A DNA stretch of 35,285 bases from Bacteroidales bacterium UBA5382 (GTDB lineage Bacteria; Bacteroidota; Bacteroidia; Bacteroidales; Dysgonomonadaceae), in the NCBI GenBank assembly GCA_002409745.1, contig DHOU01000008.1, positions 1-35,285 of the forward strand, read 5' to 3'. The position numbers were made by a program, and so were the translations under genes. This document shows positions 7,989 through 17,098 of this stretch, in pieces. Numbering within the stretch: position 1 is the first letter of the stretch; each line of letters starts with the position of its first letter. The notes beneath the pieces are model-generated. The model searched no databases. It saw only the letters and a list, made by a program, of their open reading frames with translations, and was not told the DNA's origin.

Positions 7989-8739
7989 TGCTTCTTTGTC
8001 GGATAACTTCATAGATCATAACCCCGGCAGCCACCGACACATTGAGGGAACGTATGGTGCCATACTGCGGTATTTGAACCAACTCGTCGCAGACACGCAG
8101 ATTTTCGGGGGAAACGCCTGTATCTTCGGCACCCATTAAGACGGCAACCGGAAGCGAAAGATCGGTATCGGTATACGTGAGGGATGCTTTCTCGGTTGCT
8201 GCCACCACTTTAATCCCGCTGTTTTTCAGAAAGACGATAGCCTCTTTGAGGTTTTGCTCCCTACACACCGGTATGGTATGTAACGCTCCTGCCGACGTTT
8301 TAATGGCGTCGGCGTTTACGGTGACGCTTCCACGGGCCGGAATGACAATGGCATCGACACCCGCCACTTCGCACGTACGGGCAATCGCGCCGAAATTCCG
8401 CACATCGGTAATACCGTCCAATACGACGATAAACGGCACTTTCCCTTCTTCATACAAAAGGGGCACAATCTGTTCGAGTTTCTGATAAGTAACAGCCGAG
8501 GTGAACGCAATTACCCCTTGGTGATTTTTACGGGTGATTCTATCGATGCGCTCCACGGGCACCTTTTGCATAGGTATTTCATACTCGCGCAACACCGATT
8601 GCAACTCTTTAAAGAGTTCACCCTGTAGTTCGCGCTTCACCAGCACTTTATCAATATCTTTTCCGGCTTGCACCGCTTCAATAACGGCACGTATGCCAAA
8701 GAGCATTTCTTTTTCTTTCATCATTTTTTCATTATCCAT
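7981..8739 (-). CDS. rlmB: 23S rRNA (guanosine-2'-O)-methyltransferase RlmB-like
   Basis: This SpoU-class methyltransferase of 252 residues has an N-terminal L30e-like substrate-binding domain (LFGIRAVIEAVQAG, from 13) and the trefoil-knot SAM domain with motif 1 NFGAIART (115-122), motif 2 MGAEDTGVSPE (202-212) and motif 3 RSLNVSVAAGVMIYEV (230-245). RlmB methylates the ribose of G2251 in 23S rRNA; the L30e domain separates it from TrmH. The start is uncertain: ATG 8739 lies inside a heptamer repeat, and in-frame ATGs follow at residues 6, 7 and 12. It sits 30 bp after recN, probably in the same operon. Confidence 0.88.
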   Translation of the reverse strand: MDNEKMMKEKEMLFGIRAVIEAVQAGKDIDKVLVKRELQGELFKELQSVLREYEIPMQKVPVERIDRITRKNHQGVIAFTSAVTYQKLEQIVPLLYEEGKVPFIVVLDGITDVRNFGAIARTCEVAGVDAIVIPARGSVTVNADAIKTSAGALHTIPVCREQNLKEAIVFLKNSGIKVVAATEKASLTYTDTDLSLPVAVLMGAEDTGVSPENLRVCDELVQIPQYGTIRSLNVSVAAGVMIYEVIRQRSIK

Positions 8740-8771
8740 TGTTCATTGTCCATTATCCATTGTCAATTGTC
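8730..8771. repeat. Six tandem heptamers across the recN stop and rlmB start
   Basis: On the minus strand six units of consensus GACAATG (variants GATAATG, AACAATG, GACAATT) run head to tail with no spacer. The unit nearest recN overlaps its TGA stop and the units nearest rlmB supply its ATG. Five units contain an ATG, spaced 7 bp apart and so distributed over all three frames. Short repeats of this kind can gain or lose units by slippage. Confidence 0.85.
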
Positions 8772-10431
8772 AATTCATATTCAGCATCACCTTGGCATTT
8801 TCTATCGCCTGCGCGGTAATATCCGCCCCGCTAAGCATACGGGCAATCTCTTCTATACGTTCGGAATGAGACAAACGCTTCATCTGCGTCATCACGGAAT
8901 CTCCAGACTCTTCTTTGTATACGACAAAGTGCGCATCGCCTTTCGATGCAATCTGAGGAAGGTGAGTGATCGCGACAACCTGCATACGACGACTCATTTC
9001 GTGCATGATGAGCCCCATCTTTTCGGCAATCTCGCCCGATGTGCCCGTATCTATTTCATCGAAGATAATCGTCGGAAGAGCCGTAGCTCCGGCAACCATC
9101 GATTTGACAGCCAACATCACACGAGAAATCTCTCCTCCCGAGGCAATCTGCGAGACGGGTTGTAAAGCAGTATTCTTGTTCGCCGAGAAAAGGAACTGAA
9201 TATAATCGGAACCGGTAGCATCGGGCGTTTCCCTTGCCGTGAACGCACACTTGAAGCGTGCGTTCGGCATTCCCAGGTACGATAACCTTTCGATCAGTTG
9301 TTTTTCGATGGCAGGAGCCGCAGCCTGTCGCTTTTTGCTCAGGGCTGCGGCAGTGTCGAGCATCGTGTGCCGGGCAGCCGCCACATCGTTTTCCAATGCC
9401 GTTATTTGTTCATCGAGTGAATCGATGTTCTCGAGTTTACGGCGGATATTTTCCCGCAATTCGATTAGTTCGCCGACTGTCGCAAGCGAATGCTTTTTCT
9501 CCAAATCATATATCAAGCTGAGCCGATCCTCCACCACCTGTTGCCGTTCCGGATCAAAATCAACGGCTTCGAACAACCCTTCCGCCTCGGCACGCACATC
9601 CTTCAGGTCGATATAGGCCGATTCTACCCTGCCCGCTAATGCTGCAGCATCGGGAAAGACGCGCTCTACCGAACGCAGAGACTCCAAGACCGACCGCAAA
9701 AGAGATTCGACATTCGAATCATCACCCGATAACAAAGACGTAGCGGAAAACAAACCCGATTTAATTTCTTCGGAATGGGTGATCGCCTCCAATTCAGCTT
9801 CCAACCGTTCCTGCTCCTCTTCTTCGAGATCGGCCTCGGATAAGCCGGCATGCTGAAATCGCAAATAATCCTCTTCCTCCTTGTTTGTACGCGACTGTTC
9901 GCGCAACATCGACAAATTCTTTTCCAATGTCCGGTAACGAAAGAAAGCAACGGAGAAGGCCGATTTTTCTTTTGCCGTGCCGGCGATTAAATCCACAACA
10001 TTCAATTGATAAAGGTTGTCGTTGAGCGAAAGATTTTGATGTTGCGAATGAATATCGATGAGCCGTTCGCCCAGTTCTTTCAGGTCGTTCAGATACACCG
10101 GCGAATCGTTCACAAAAGCGCGAGACTTGCCGTTTGCCCATATTTCGCGACGCAGGATGCATTCGTCGCCGTCATACACCCAATCGTGCTGTTCAAAAAA
10201 GTCTTTTAAATCGTATTTCGAAATGTCGAATACACCCTCGACAATACATTTCGCCTCATCCTGTTTGATGTAGCGCGTTTCAGCGCGTTGCCCCAGAATA
10301 AGGGACAGGGCGCCCAGTATGATAGACTTCCCCGCACCGGTCTCGCCGGTGATCACGGAGAAGCCGTTGTCGAACCGAATCGTCAACGAGTCGATAAGTG
10401 CATAATTTTGTATAGCCAGAGAAGTAAGCAT
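8770..10431 (-). CDS. recN: DNA repair ATPase RecN
   Basis: This SMC-like ATPase acts in double-strand-break repair. The 553-residue product has Walker A GETGAGKS (29-36), two long coiled-coil arms, the ABC signature SGGEISRVMLAVK and Walker B TIIFDEIDTG near the C-terminus. The length is that of typical RecN. I use ATG 10431 (MLTSLAIQNYALIDSL), which matches the family start; the longer frame to 10566 would run back into porD and adds unrelated residues. It follows porD by 10 bp and precedes rlmB, so it is likely expressed from the cbpA promoter or a local one. The stop codon lies in the heptamer repeat. Confidence 0.95.
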   Translation of the reverse strand: MLTSLAIQNYALIDSLTIRFDNGFSVITGETGAGKSIILGALSLILGQRAETRYIKQDEAKCIVEGVFDISKYDLKDFFEQHDWVYDGDECILRREIWANGKSRAFVNDSPVYLNDLKELGERLIDIHSQHQNLSLNDNLYQLNVVDLIAGTAKEKSAFSVAFFRYRTLEKNLSMLREQSRTNKEEEDYLRFQHAGLSEADLEEEEQERLEAELEAITHSEEIKSGLFSATSLLSGDDSNVESLLRSVLESLRSVERVFPDAAALAGRVESAYIDLKDVRAEAEGLFEAVDFDPERQQVVEDRLSLIYDLEKKHSLATVGELIELRENIRRKLENIDSLDEQITALENDVAAARHTMLDTAAALSKKRQAAAPAIEKQLIERLSYLGMPNARFKCAFTARETPDATGSDYIQFLFSANKNTALQPVSQIASGGEISRVMLAVKSMVAGATALPTIIFDEIDTGTSGEIAEKMGLIMHEMSRRMQVVAITHLPQIASKGDAHFVVYKEESGDSVMTQMKRLSHSERIEEIARMLSGADITAQAIENAKVMLNMN

Positions 10432-10441
10432 AAGACTGTTA

Positions 10442-11350
10442 TTAGTTGGATTGCTTGATTTTTTCCAGTTCGCGGGTCCGTGTCGGATAAATCCGTTGCA
10501 ACGTGTTGTATGCGTTCTGCTTTTCGCTTGCAACAGCGGTCGATAACACATTACACAGTTCACCAAGCTTGGTATCGCCGAATACCGTTAGCAAAGCCGA
10601 TGTAGGACGTTGCGTATACAGCGACGCCAATACCGGTACGGCCTCAGCCACGGTACGGCGAGCGTCGTCGGGATAATCAGCCAGGCGATCGAGCCCCAAC
10701 CGATGATAAGAATACCACATATTGCGGAAAGACTCCTGCGAAGCATCGGAGAAAGCCTGTACCAATGCATAGCGGTTACGATTTTTGCCTCGCGATTCCC
10801 ATCCCGCCCAATTATTTGGTTGCACTTGCTGCACAATCTGTTGCATGGTCCGAAAATAGTCTGAACCCCCAAGAGGCGACATCGAATCGAAATCGAGCCC
10901 AATGATCAAATAGATATAAAAAGCGAGTGTCGCCTGTAAGTTTCCGGTTATACGGTCGGGTTGATATTCCAAAGGCTGATATTCCATATAGTCGAATGAA
11001 AATTCGGTATCGCGGAAGTTCAGCAAAGGAGTGGCGTAGGTGGCATTATACACCGGGCGGCGCGATTGCACCAGCAACTCGGCGTTGAACGTGTTGTCCG
11101 ACGTCATTTCTTTGAGTACGATCGTGAAAGAACAATCGATACGCTCATTGGCGCGAAAGCCGGTGCGTGTCCACTGCCGGTCATTGATAAACGTATGCAC
11201 CGCTTCTTGCATGGAAGTAAACAACTGCCGGTCGGAACGCTGTATGGCACGACTGTCGATCGTCACCACCGCATTCAACTCCTGAGCGGCGAGCGAAAGC
11301 GTCCCCCACACAAAGAGCCACAAACACATCAGTTTGGCCGATACCCGCAT
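10442..11350 (-). CDS. porD: Type IX secretion-associated protein PorD (DUF4835)
   Basis: The 302-residue protein starts with a signal peptide (MRVSAKLMCLWLFVWG...SLAAQ), followed by ELNAVVTIDSRAIQRSDRQ, the DUF4835 opening, and ends with RELEKIKQ. DUF4835 proteins are annotated as PorD, a periplasmic or outer-membrane component associated with type IX secretion in Bacteroidetes; the molecular role is not settled. I choose ATG 11350, one base after the cbpM stop, because the upstream extension (to 11452) has no signal-peptide character. Neighbouring porE about 1.3 kb away supports a type IX link, although chaperone genes lie between. Confidence 0.82.
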   Translation of the reverse strand: MRVSAKLMCLWLFVWGTLSLAAQELNAVVTIDSRAIQRSDRQLFTSMQEAVHTFINDRQWTRTGFRANERIDCSFTIVLKEMTSDNTFNAELLVQSRRPVYNATYATPLLNFRDTEFSFDYMEYQPLEYQPDRITGNLQATLAFYIYLIIGLDFDSMSPLGGSDYFRTMQQIVQQVQPNNWAGWESRGKNRNRYALVQAFSDASQESFRNMWYSYHRLGLDRLADYPDDARRTVAEAVPVLASLYTQRPTSALLTVFGDTKLGELCNVLSTAVASEKQNAYNTLQRIYPTRTRELEKIKQSN

Positions 11351-11351
11351 A

Positions 11352-11651
11352 TCAATGCTCCAAAGATTTATAAAATTGTAATTCGTTGCGCAACTCGTTG
11401 AGTTCGGATTGCAACGACCGTACACGCGCCAACATGTGATGAAGCGCCTCAATACCTTCTACATTGATATCCATGTCGTAATACCAACGGATAAACTGTT
11501 CGAGCTCGGAAAGATCGTCGTACTCTATAAAGCGGTCGTTATCCTGATCGACGATATCAATCAAGCCCGACTCCTGCAACGAATCGATAAACGTCTCTTC
11601 CACCTCGTAAATCCTCAGGCACTCGCTGTATAATAATCTGTTTCCGCTCAT
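11352..11651 (-). CDS. cbpM: Chaperone modulator CbpM (MerR-like)
   Basis: The 99-residue protein has a short MerR-type helix-turn-helix ([17 protein letters not shown]) and a C-terminal coiled coil ([19 protein letters not shown]). CbpM family proteins bind the J-domain of CbpA and limit both its DNA binding and its DnaK co-chaperone function. The start overlaps the cbpA stop by 4 bp, the standard pairing of this family, so products are probably made in fixed ratio. The stop is followed after one base by porD. Confidence 0.88.
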   Translation of the reverse strand: MSGNRLLYSECLRIYEVEETFIDSLQESGLIDIVDQDNDRFIEYDDLSELEQFIRWYYDMDINVEGIEALHHMLARVRSLQSELNELRNELQFYKSLEH

Positions 11652-12568
11652 TGTCTTCTGATTTTTGATAATTCGGTAAATAACGCTTTTTCCCTGTCTG
11701 AAAGATTTTGAGGAAGAAGGATTTTCAGCGTAACATACAGATCCCCGAAGCGGCCGTTTTGCTTGTATACGGGGAATCCTTTCCCTTTCAGGCGCAACTT
11801 CGCATCGGGCTGCGTGCCGGGCTTAACGGTCATTTTCACTTGCCCGTCGAGCGTATTAATCGTGATTTCGCCTCCCAACACGGCGGTATACAGATCGATC
11901 GAAGCTTCGGTGTACACATCGTCTCCCAATCGTTTGAATACCGCGTCGTCTTCAATGGAAAATGTAATGTATAAATCGCCGTTAGGGCCGCCGTTCACGC
12001 CGGGCTGTCCGTATCCGGTCAGTTTAATGACTTGACCGTTTGCCACACCGGCAGGAATAGTGATGCGGATATTCTTTCCGTCGACCGTCAAGGTTTGCTG
12101 ATGCGTGTGCATGGCCTGACGAAGTGTCAGATGTAACTCCGACCGGTAATCGCCGCCTTTGAACTTACGGCTGCTACGGCTGCTCTGGCGTGAACCGAAA
12201 CCGCTACCGAACATGGAATGGAAGAATTCCGAAAAATCGTCATCGCCAAAATCCCCTTCGGTATAGAATGTCTGGCTTCCTCCAGGCGACTGCGATGACC
12301 ACTGCTGCCGGTACTGCTGTTGGGCTTTTTCGTACTCTTCGCCATGCTCCCAGTTTTCGCCGTACTTATCGTATTTGGCACGTTTTTCAGGATCGCTCAA
12401 CACCTCGTTGGCCTCGTTAAGCTCCTGAAACTTACGGTGCGCGTCTTTGTCATTCGGATTCAAATCCGGGTGCAACTTACGCGCCAACTTACGATACGCC
12501 TTCTTAATTTCGTCGGCGGACGCGTTTTTATCGACACCTAATATTTTATAGTAATCAATATATGCCAT
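11648..12568 (-). CDS. cbpA: DnaJ-like co-chaperone CbpA
   Basis: The N-terminal J-domain ([20 protein letters not shown]) contains the HPD motif in [10 protein letters not shown], needed to stimulate DnaK ATPase. A Gly/Phe/Ser-rich linker ([15 protein letters not shown]) and two C-terminal beta substrate-binding domains follow; there is no zinc-finger domain, which marks CbpA rather than DnaJ. About 306 residues, normal for the family. ATG 12568 ([11 protein letters not shown]) matches relatives; ATG two codons upstream (12574) is possible. It is the first gene of a run cbpA-cbpM-porD-recN-rlmB, with a -7 box 24 bp before the start. Confidence 0.93.
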   Translation of the reverse strand: MAYIDYYKILGVDKNASADEIKKAYRKLARKLHPDLNPNDKDAHRKFQELNEANEVLSDPEKRAKYDKYGENWEHGEEYEKAQQQYRQQWSSQSPGGSQTFYTEGDFGDDDFSEFFHSMFGSGFGSRQSSRSSRKFKGGDYRSELHLTLRQAMHTHQQTLTVDGKNIRITIPAGVANGQVIKLTGYGQPGVNGGPNGDLYITFSIEDDAVFKRLGDDVYTEASIDLYTAVLGGEITINTLDGQVKMTVKPGTQPDAKLRLKGKGFPVYKQNGRFGDLYVTLKILLPQNLSDREKALFTELSKIRRQ

Positions 12569-12591
12569 TTTCACCTGTATAGTAGTGTGTG

Positions 12592-12599
12592 CAAATGTA
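12592..12599 (-). promoter_or_regulatory. -7 element for the cbpA operon
   Basis: On the minus strand TACATTTG matches TAnnTTTG exactly. The expected start point is near 12585, giving a leader of only 10-20 nt. No good -33 TTTG is seen at the usual spacing. Confidence 0.5.
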
Positions 12600-12620
12600 G
12601 CAAAAAATATGCCTTTCGCA

Positions 12621-14621
12621 TCAATATAATCCGAAATTCGTATCGGTCACGCGAAACTCCGTGCGCCGGTTGATTTGGTCGGCTACGGCTTGCTGCTCCG
12701 GCGGTAGTTGTTCGATGAATTCGGGGATAAGTATATCGTTTTCTTTCAGAAAATCAAACTGTGCAGCGAGCTTCTTCGTCACGGTTTTGGGATTGCTCTT
12801 GCCATAGCCGGCAGCCGACAGTCGCTCGGAATCGATGCCGTGAGCCGTAAGGTATTTTACCACAGACTGCGCCCGGCGAAGCGACAGATCGCGGTTGTAT
12901 TCTTCCGTTCCCTTACGGTCGGTATGCGCCGAAAGTTCGATGGCCACCGAAGGGTTATCATTCAGTAAGGCTATCAACTCGTCGAGTCCTGCTTTCGAGT
13001 CGGAACGCAACGTCGCCTTATCAAAATCGTAAAAAATATGTTCGAGAATCACCGGTTCGGTATAAGACGTGAGGATAAAGTCGGCATAATATATCGTGTC
13101 TTTTTCTTCCGCATCGGTACGCACTGTTTTTTTACTGTTGAGGAAACCCTCAGCCGAAGCCATCAACACATACTGTACGCCTCGCTGCACCGGAAAGCGG
13201 TACATGCCCTTCCGGTCGGAGGTAAAGCGTTGCTGCGAGCCGTCACTACCAATGACGGCGATCGCTGCGCCCGGAATGAGTTCTTTTTCACGGTCGGCGA
13301 CAAACCCTTCGGCAAGCGTTTCGGCAAAACGGTAATCGAACGAGTAAATATGATCGTATCCGCGCGCATCGTTGCGATTGGAACTGAAAAAACCTTTTTC
13401 GCCTTCTTTCCCGAAAGTGATGCCGAAGTCGTCAGCCGCCGAGTTTACGGGATAGCGCATATTATCGACTTGCCAGCGGCCGTTGCGGAACACGGCTCGA
13501 AACAGATCGAGTCCGCCCATACCAGGATGGCCGTCGGAAGAGAAATAGAGCGTACTATCGTTTCGCACATAGGGAAACAGTTCGTCGCCGGGAGTATTGA
13601 TTTCGGGTCCCATGTTTTGCATAAACAATACGGCATTGTTTTCATTAAGGCTCGCCCGCCAGATGTCCTTTCCGCCGTATCCGCCCGGCCTGTCGGATAC
13701 GAAATACAGCGTTTCGCGCGAAAGCGAGATCGCCGGATGGGCAAACACCGATAACGTATCGCCACTATCGAGCGTCATCGGTTGTCCGGCAGACCATTGT
13801 CCCGACACGCGGCGCGAGACATAGATTCGGGTAAGGGCCGGCTTACCGGTTTGGACCGGACTAAACGTATAATACATATATTCCCCGTCAGCCGGAAACG
13901 AAGGCGTACCCTCATCGAACTCCGTATTCAATTCCGCCTCCAGCACATCCGGTTTCTGCCATTCACCGCGGGCATTCCGCACAGCAAGGAAGAAATCATT
14001 ATTCTTGAGACCCGTAACCGGACTAATGCTGTCCCCACGGGCATCATCGCGCGACGAGGTGATATACAATGCCTCGCCACCGGGAGAAAACATCGGACTA
14101 AACTCGCCCCGACGCGAATTGAACACGTCCATCTTCCGCACTTGATAACGGCTTGGACTCGTAATGAGCACAGGCGCACGCGAAGCGCCCTCCAATCCGT
14201 TTAGCCCAAGAATATCGCCGGGAGACAGGTCGAGATAACGCCGGTAAGCTTCGACGGCTTGCGGATATTTCCCTTCTTTGTGCAGCATTTGGGCATACCG
14301 AAAATACATCAGCGTGTCGGGATATTCGTAACGGATAGCGTTGTTGTAGGCCACGGAGGCACGCACGGTATGGTTGATCTTCCGGTAGTTTTCAGCCATT
14401 TCATAAGCAATTACCCCACGTAAAGCCTTCTCTCCTCGGGGTGTCTGCCGGTATAACCGGCGGTACGTTTCACCGGCGGTATGATATTCCCCGCGCAGGT
14501 ACTGCTGACGAGCGTCACTCAATGCGGCCCTCCGGCAAGACATCGTGCACAGCATTAGTACCGCTGCCAACAAATATGGATATCCGATTGTCCTCACTAT
14601 TTTAGCCTTTTGTCGAACCAT
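12621..14621 (-). CDS. porE: Type IX secretion lipoprotein PorE (TPR/PD40/OmpA)
   Basis: The 666-residue protein has a signal peptide ending in the lipobox-like CTMSC, TPR-type helices (about 35-140: [34 protein letters not shown]), a PD40/WD40-like beta propeller (about 170-430, repeats such as [16 protein letters not shown] and [18 protein letters not shown]), a carboxypeptidase-regulatory-like fold (about 445-520), and a C-terminal OmpA peptidoglycan-binding domain ([29 protein letters not shown]). This order equals PorE, which anchors type IX secretion rings to peptidoglycan. It lies 54 bp after the DUF4301 gene on the same strand. An alternative is a generic OmpA/TPR protein of the same architecture. 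Confidence 0.85.
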   Translation of the reverse strand: MVRQKAKIVRTIGYPYLLAAVLMLCTMSCRRAALSDARQQYLRGEYHTAGETYRRLYRQTPRGEKALRGVIAYEMAENYRKINHTVRASVAYNNAIRYEYPDTLMYFRYAQMLHKEGKYPQAVEAYRRYLDLSPGDILGLNGLEGASRAPVLITSPSRYQVRKMDVFNSRRGEFSPMFSPGGEALYITSSRDDARGDSISPVTGLKNNDFFLAVRNARGEWQKPDVLEAELNTEFDEGTPSFPADGEYMYYTFSPVQTGKPALTRIYVSRRVSGQWSAGQPMTLDSGDTLSVFAHPAISLSRETLYFVSDRPGGYGGKDIWRASLNENNAVLFMQNMGPEINTPGDELFPYVRNDSTLYFSSDGHPGMGGLDLFRAVFRNGRWQVDNMRYPVNSAADDFGITFGKEGEKGFFSSNRNDARGYDHIYSFDYRFAETLAEGFVADREKELIPGAAIAVIGSDGSQQRFTSDRKGMYRFPVQRGVQYVLMASAEGFLNSKKTVRTDAEEKDTIYYADFILTSYTEPVILEHIFYDFDKATLRSDSKAGLDELIALLNDNPSVAIELSAHTDRKGTEEYNRDLSLRRAQSVVKYLTAHGIDSERLSAAGYGKSNPKTVTKKLAAQFDFLKENDILIPEFIEQLPPEQQAVADQINRRTEFRVTDTNFGLY

Positions 14622-14652
14622 CGAGATTGTCGCCTGAAGCGACGCCCTCGAT
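14620..14652 (-). promoter_or_regulatory. Hairpin covering the porE start codon
   Basis: ATCGAG (14620-14625) pairs with CTCGAT (14647-14652), and inside it GTCGC pairs with GCGAC around a 5-base loop. In the porE transcript the stem takes up the first two bases of the AUG. It could slow initiation or couple porE translation to the upstream gene; there is no T run, so it is not a typical terminator. Confidence 0.45.
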
Positions 14653-14675
14653 AGAGGTTATTTCATATCCGCGTT

Positions 14676-16193
14676 TTACTGATGCTCGGCGCGCAGCAGG
14701 TCATTGACCGTTTTCACCGGATTAAACGTGCTGATAGGCACTTCCACAAAAACCGTATTCCAGTCGCTCATGGCACCATTCCATAGTCCGGGTAACTCCA
14801 ATGCTTTCAATTCTTTTCCATTTTTCGATTTAAGCGAAATAAAACCGGTATCGGGGTCGACATGCCGGGTCAGATCATATTTTTCTCCTCGGTAATTTCT
14901 TACCCCGCACACTAAATCGACCGGATTGAAATGGGATCCGTTTTTGAATGCATTCAACGCTTGGACATCCTCTTTGTTAATTTGTGAACTCTCCAGAATC
15001 TGCGGCGAGATCGTTCCATCCCTGTTGACTGCAAGAAAAGGACCTCCTCCCGGTTCGCCGACATTTTTCACCATACCGCATACCCGGAACGGACGATCGA
15101 GCTTCTCGCGCAAATACACCGCCAACACCTCATCCGAATCAAAATCACGAGGATGCGAAATGCACAATTCATTTTCGGTAAACGACAACATTTCAGCCAA
15201 ATCCTCAGCCGTATAATTTCCTTGATCGAGTTTTTGCAAATAGTGATAGCCACGGCTTTGCATATCAACCAATACCCCGGCCAGCAGGTTTTTATATCGG
15301 GCTTCATTTTCCTTTAACCGATCGGGGACGACATTATCAATATTTTTGATAAAAATCACATCCGCATCAATATCATTGAGATTTTCGATAAGCGCTCCAT
15401 GGCCTCCCGGCCGGAACAATAACGCCCCGTCCTCATTTCGGAACGGCTCATTGTTTTTATCCACCGCCAACGTATCGGTAGCGGTTTTTTGGACGCTAAA
15501 CCCGACCTCGAACGTCACGTGAAGCTTATGGGCATAAACCGGTTTACGGGCGGCGACCAATAATTCGAAGAGCGCCTGATGCTCTGCCGATACCGTAAAA
15601 TGCACCCGCACGTTATCGCCTTTGTCCTTTGCATAATACGTCCCTTCGGTCAGATGTTCGCCCACTGGGGTACGATTTCCTTCCGGGTAAGAGTGAAACG
15701 ACAACAATCCTTTAGGCAAATTGCCGTAATTCAATCCATCAGCATCTAACAACGCCTTCACCACGTCTTTATACCGCCCATCGGCACAAAGCGACGAAAT
15801 GTTCGCGCCATAATGTTTCTCGCAGGTGGTGTTCAGCTGATCAAAAAAAGCGAACTGCCGGATATGCTCGAAAAACAACTTCTCGGACTCTTTTACGGGT
15901 TCCTTGTTATCGGCATCTAAAAAAGCGAAGAGATCTTTAAACATGCGGCTGGCGGCTCCGGAAGCCGGAACAAACTTCACCACCTTTTTATTTCCCTTTA
16001 AGAAATGACGCCACGCTTCCTGATAATGCGGCTCATCGTCTTCCGCAACCTGTAAAATACCTTTATCGACAGAAGCGGCCGCCACTATGGAAAGATAGGG
16101 AAATCCGTCACGAAAATAAACTAACTGTTTCTCTATTTGAGTCGTAGAGATCCCTTTATTTTGTAATTGATCTAAATCTTGTTGTGTAAACAT
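14676..16193 (-). CDS. DUF4301 family protein
   Basis: The 505-residue soluble protein matches DUF4301, common in Bacteroidales. Recognisable stretches are FVPASGAASRMFKDL (73-87), SYPEGNRTPVGEH and LFRPGGHGALIENLNDIDAD, which recall nucleotide-sugar or phosphate-binding loops, but no activity has been assigned that I know of. No signal peptide or membrane segment. ATG 16193 has a -7 box about 55 bp upstream. porE follows after 54 bp on the same strand, so the two may be co-transcribed, but no functional connection is evident. Confidence 0.85.
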   Translation of the reverse strand: MFTQQDLDQLQNKGISTTQIEKQLVYFRDGFPYLSIVAAASVDKGILQVAEDDEPHYQEAWRHFLKGNKKVVKFVPASGAASRMFKDLFAFLDADNKEPVKESEKLFFEHIRQFAFFDQLNTTCEKHYGANISSLCADGRYKDVVKALLDADGLNYGNLPKGLLSFHSYPEGNRTPVGEHLTEGTYYAKDKGDNVRVHFTVSAEHQALFELLVAARKPVYAHKLHVTFEVGFSVQKTATDTLAVDKNNEPFRNEDGALLFRPGGHGALIENLNDIDADVIFIKNIDNVVPDRLKENEARYKNLLAGVLVDMQSRGYHYLQKLDQGNYTAEDLAEMLSFTENELCISHPRDFDSDEVLAVYLREKLDRPFRVCGMVKNVGEPGGGPFLAVNRDGTISPQILESSQINKEDVQALNAFKNGSHFNPVDLVCGVRNYRGEKYDLTRHVDPDTGFISLKSKNGKELKALELPGLWNGAMSDWNTVFVEVPISTFNPVKTVNDLLRAEHQ

Positions 16194-16246
16194 CTGCTAC
16201 GTATTGTAATTCTTATTTCGATATATTGGTTTCGATGAATGAATTT

Positions 16247-16254
16247 CAAAGATA
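16247..16254 (-). promoter_or_regulatory. -7 element for the DUF4301 gene
   Basis: TATCTTTG on the minus strand fits TAnnTTTG exactly, 53 bp before the DUF4301 ATG. A -33 partner is not evident. Confidence 0.5.
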
Positions 16255-16317
16255 CGTATTTCTTTTGTAAAAGGTGCGGTAAAAAATTGTCCGCCGACTT
16301 AAATTTAACAGACGATG

Positions 16318-16349
16318 TTTGTCCTTTTCGATTTTTTGGTGTTTCTTTG
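16318..16349 (+). promoter_or_regulatory. Promoter of the plus-strand sigma factor gene
   Basis: TTTG (16318-16321) precedes TTTCTTTG (16342-16349) by 20 bases; the second box has one mismatch to TAnnTTTG. The predicted start lies about 85 nt before the ATG at 16441, leaving an AT-rich leader. Confidence 0.45.
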
Positions 16350-16440
16350 CACTCATTACAAAATCAAACAAAAAACTACATTGCCTATTGAAATGTCTTT
16401 ACTCAATTAAATGATTATTTATATTTAAAGCAGTAAAGTA

Positions 16441-17031
16441 ATGGATACTTACAAGACTCTGATCGACGAAGAGTTGGTCGTATTGTATGCCCAAGGCAAT
16501 AATGATGCGTTCGATATACTGTTGAACAGGCATAAGCAATCTCTTTTCAATTACATTTTTTATTCGGTCCGTAATAATAACGTGGCGGAAGATATCTTTC
16601 AGGAAACCTTCATGAAAGCGATCACCATGATCCGTCAGGGACGCTATACCGAAACAGGGAAATTTCGCGCGTGGATCAATCGTATCGCGCACAACTTGAT
16701 TATCGATTATTTCCGACAAGAACAAAATGAAAAAACGATCTCGAACGATGAGTACGAAACGGATTTGTTCAATAATCCCAAATTCAGCGACGACACCATT
16801 GAGATGGAATTGGTCAAAGCACAGATTTTAAACGATGTGAAAAAACTTATTCGGTTTTTACCCGAATCACAGCGGGAAGTGCTCGAGATGCGTTACTATC
16901 AAGATATGAGTTTCAAGGAAATCGCCGATACTACCGGGGTAAGCATCAATACGGCCCTGGGACGGATGCGGTATGCGATACTGAATATGCGCCGACTGGC
17001 TGAAGAACATCGAATGAATCTGGTGTATTAA
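16441..17031 (+). CDS. ECF-type RNA polymerase sigma factor, stand-alone
   Basis: The 196-residue protein has sigma region 2 (LLNRHKQSLFNYIFYSV, DIFQETFMKAI, FRAWINRIAHNLIIDYFRQ) and region 4 (LPESQREVLEMRYYQDMSFKEIADTTGVSINTALGRMRYAI). It closely resembles a sigma factor conserved across Bacteroidales that lacks a partner anti-sigma gene; members such as EcfO have been linked to oxidative stress, but I cannot assign this one to a regulon. It stands alone between its promoter and a long hairpin, convergent with the GH109-type gene. Confidence 0.9.
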   Translation: MDTYKTLIDEELVVLYAQGNNDAFDILLNRHKQSLFNYIFYSVRNNNVAEDIFQETFMKAITMIRQGRYTETGKFRAWINRIAHNLIIDYFRQEQNEKTISNDEYETDLFNNPKFSDDTIEMELVKAQILNDVKKLIRFLPESQREVLEMRYYQDMSFKEIADTTGVSINTALGRMRYAILNMRRLAEEHRMNLVY

Positions 17032-17040
17032 CTCACTGGA

Positions 17041-17086
17041 GGTGCTGCTTGGAATCGGTTACCGTCTAACCGCTTCCAAGCGACAC
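17041..17086. terminator. Long hairpin between convergent genes
   Basis: GGTGCTGCTTGGAATCGGTT (17041-17060) pairs with the complementary arm ending CGACACC (17068-17086) around ACCGTCT, giving about 17 base pairs with few bulges. It sits 9 bp after the sigma factor stop and 12 bp before the convergent stop. No T run follows on the plus strand, so it may act as a bidirectional barrier or RNA-stabilising end. Confidence 0.6.
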
Positions 17087-17098
17087 CTTCAGTCAGCA

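Noticed and set aside
8668..9165. 165-codon open frame on the plus strand, including the heptamer repeat
   Set aside because: Antisense to recN and rlmB; His/Arg-rich and without a recognisable domain.
10432..10566. 45-codon N-terminal extension of RecN
   Set aside because: Overlaps the porD coding end, and the RecN family starts at the MLTSLAIQNYALI segment.
13038..13754. 238-codon open frame on the plus strand
   Set aside because: Fully antisense to porE, whose domain content is clear.
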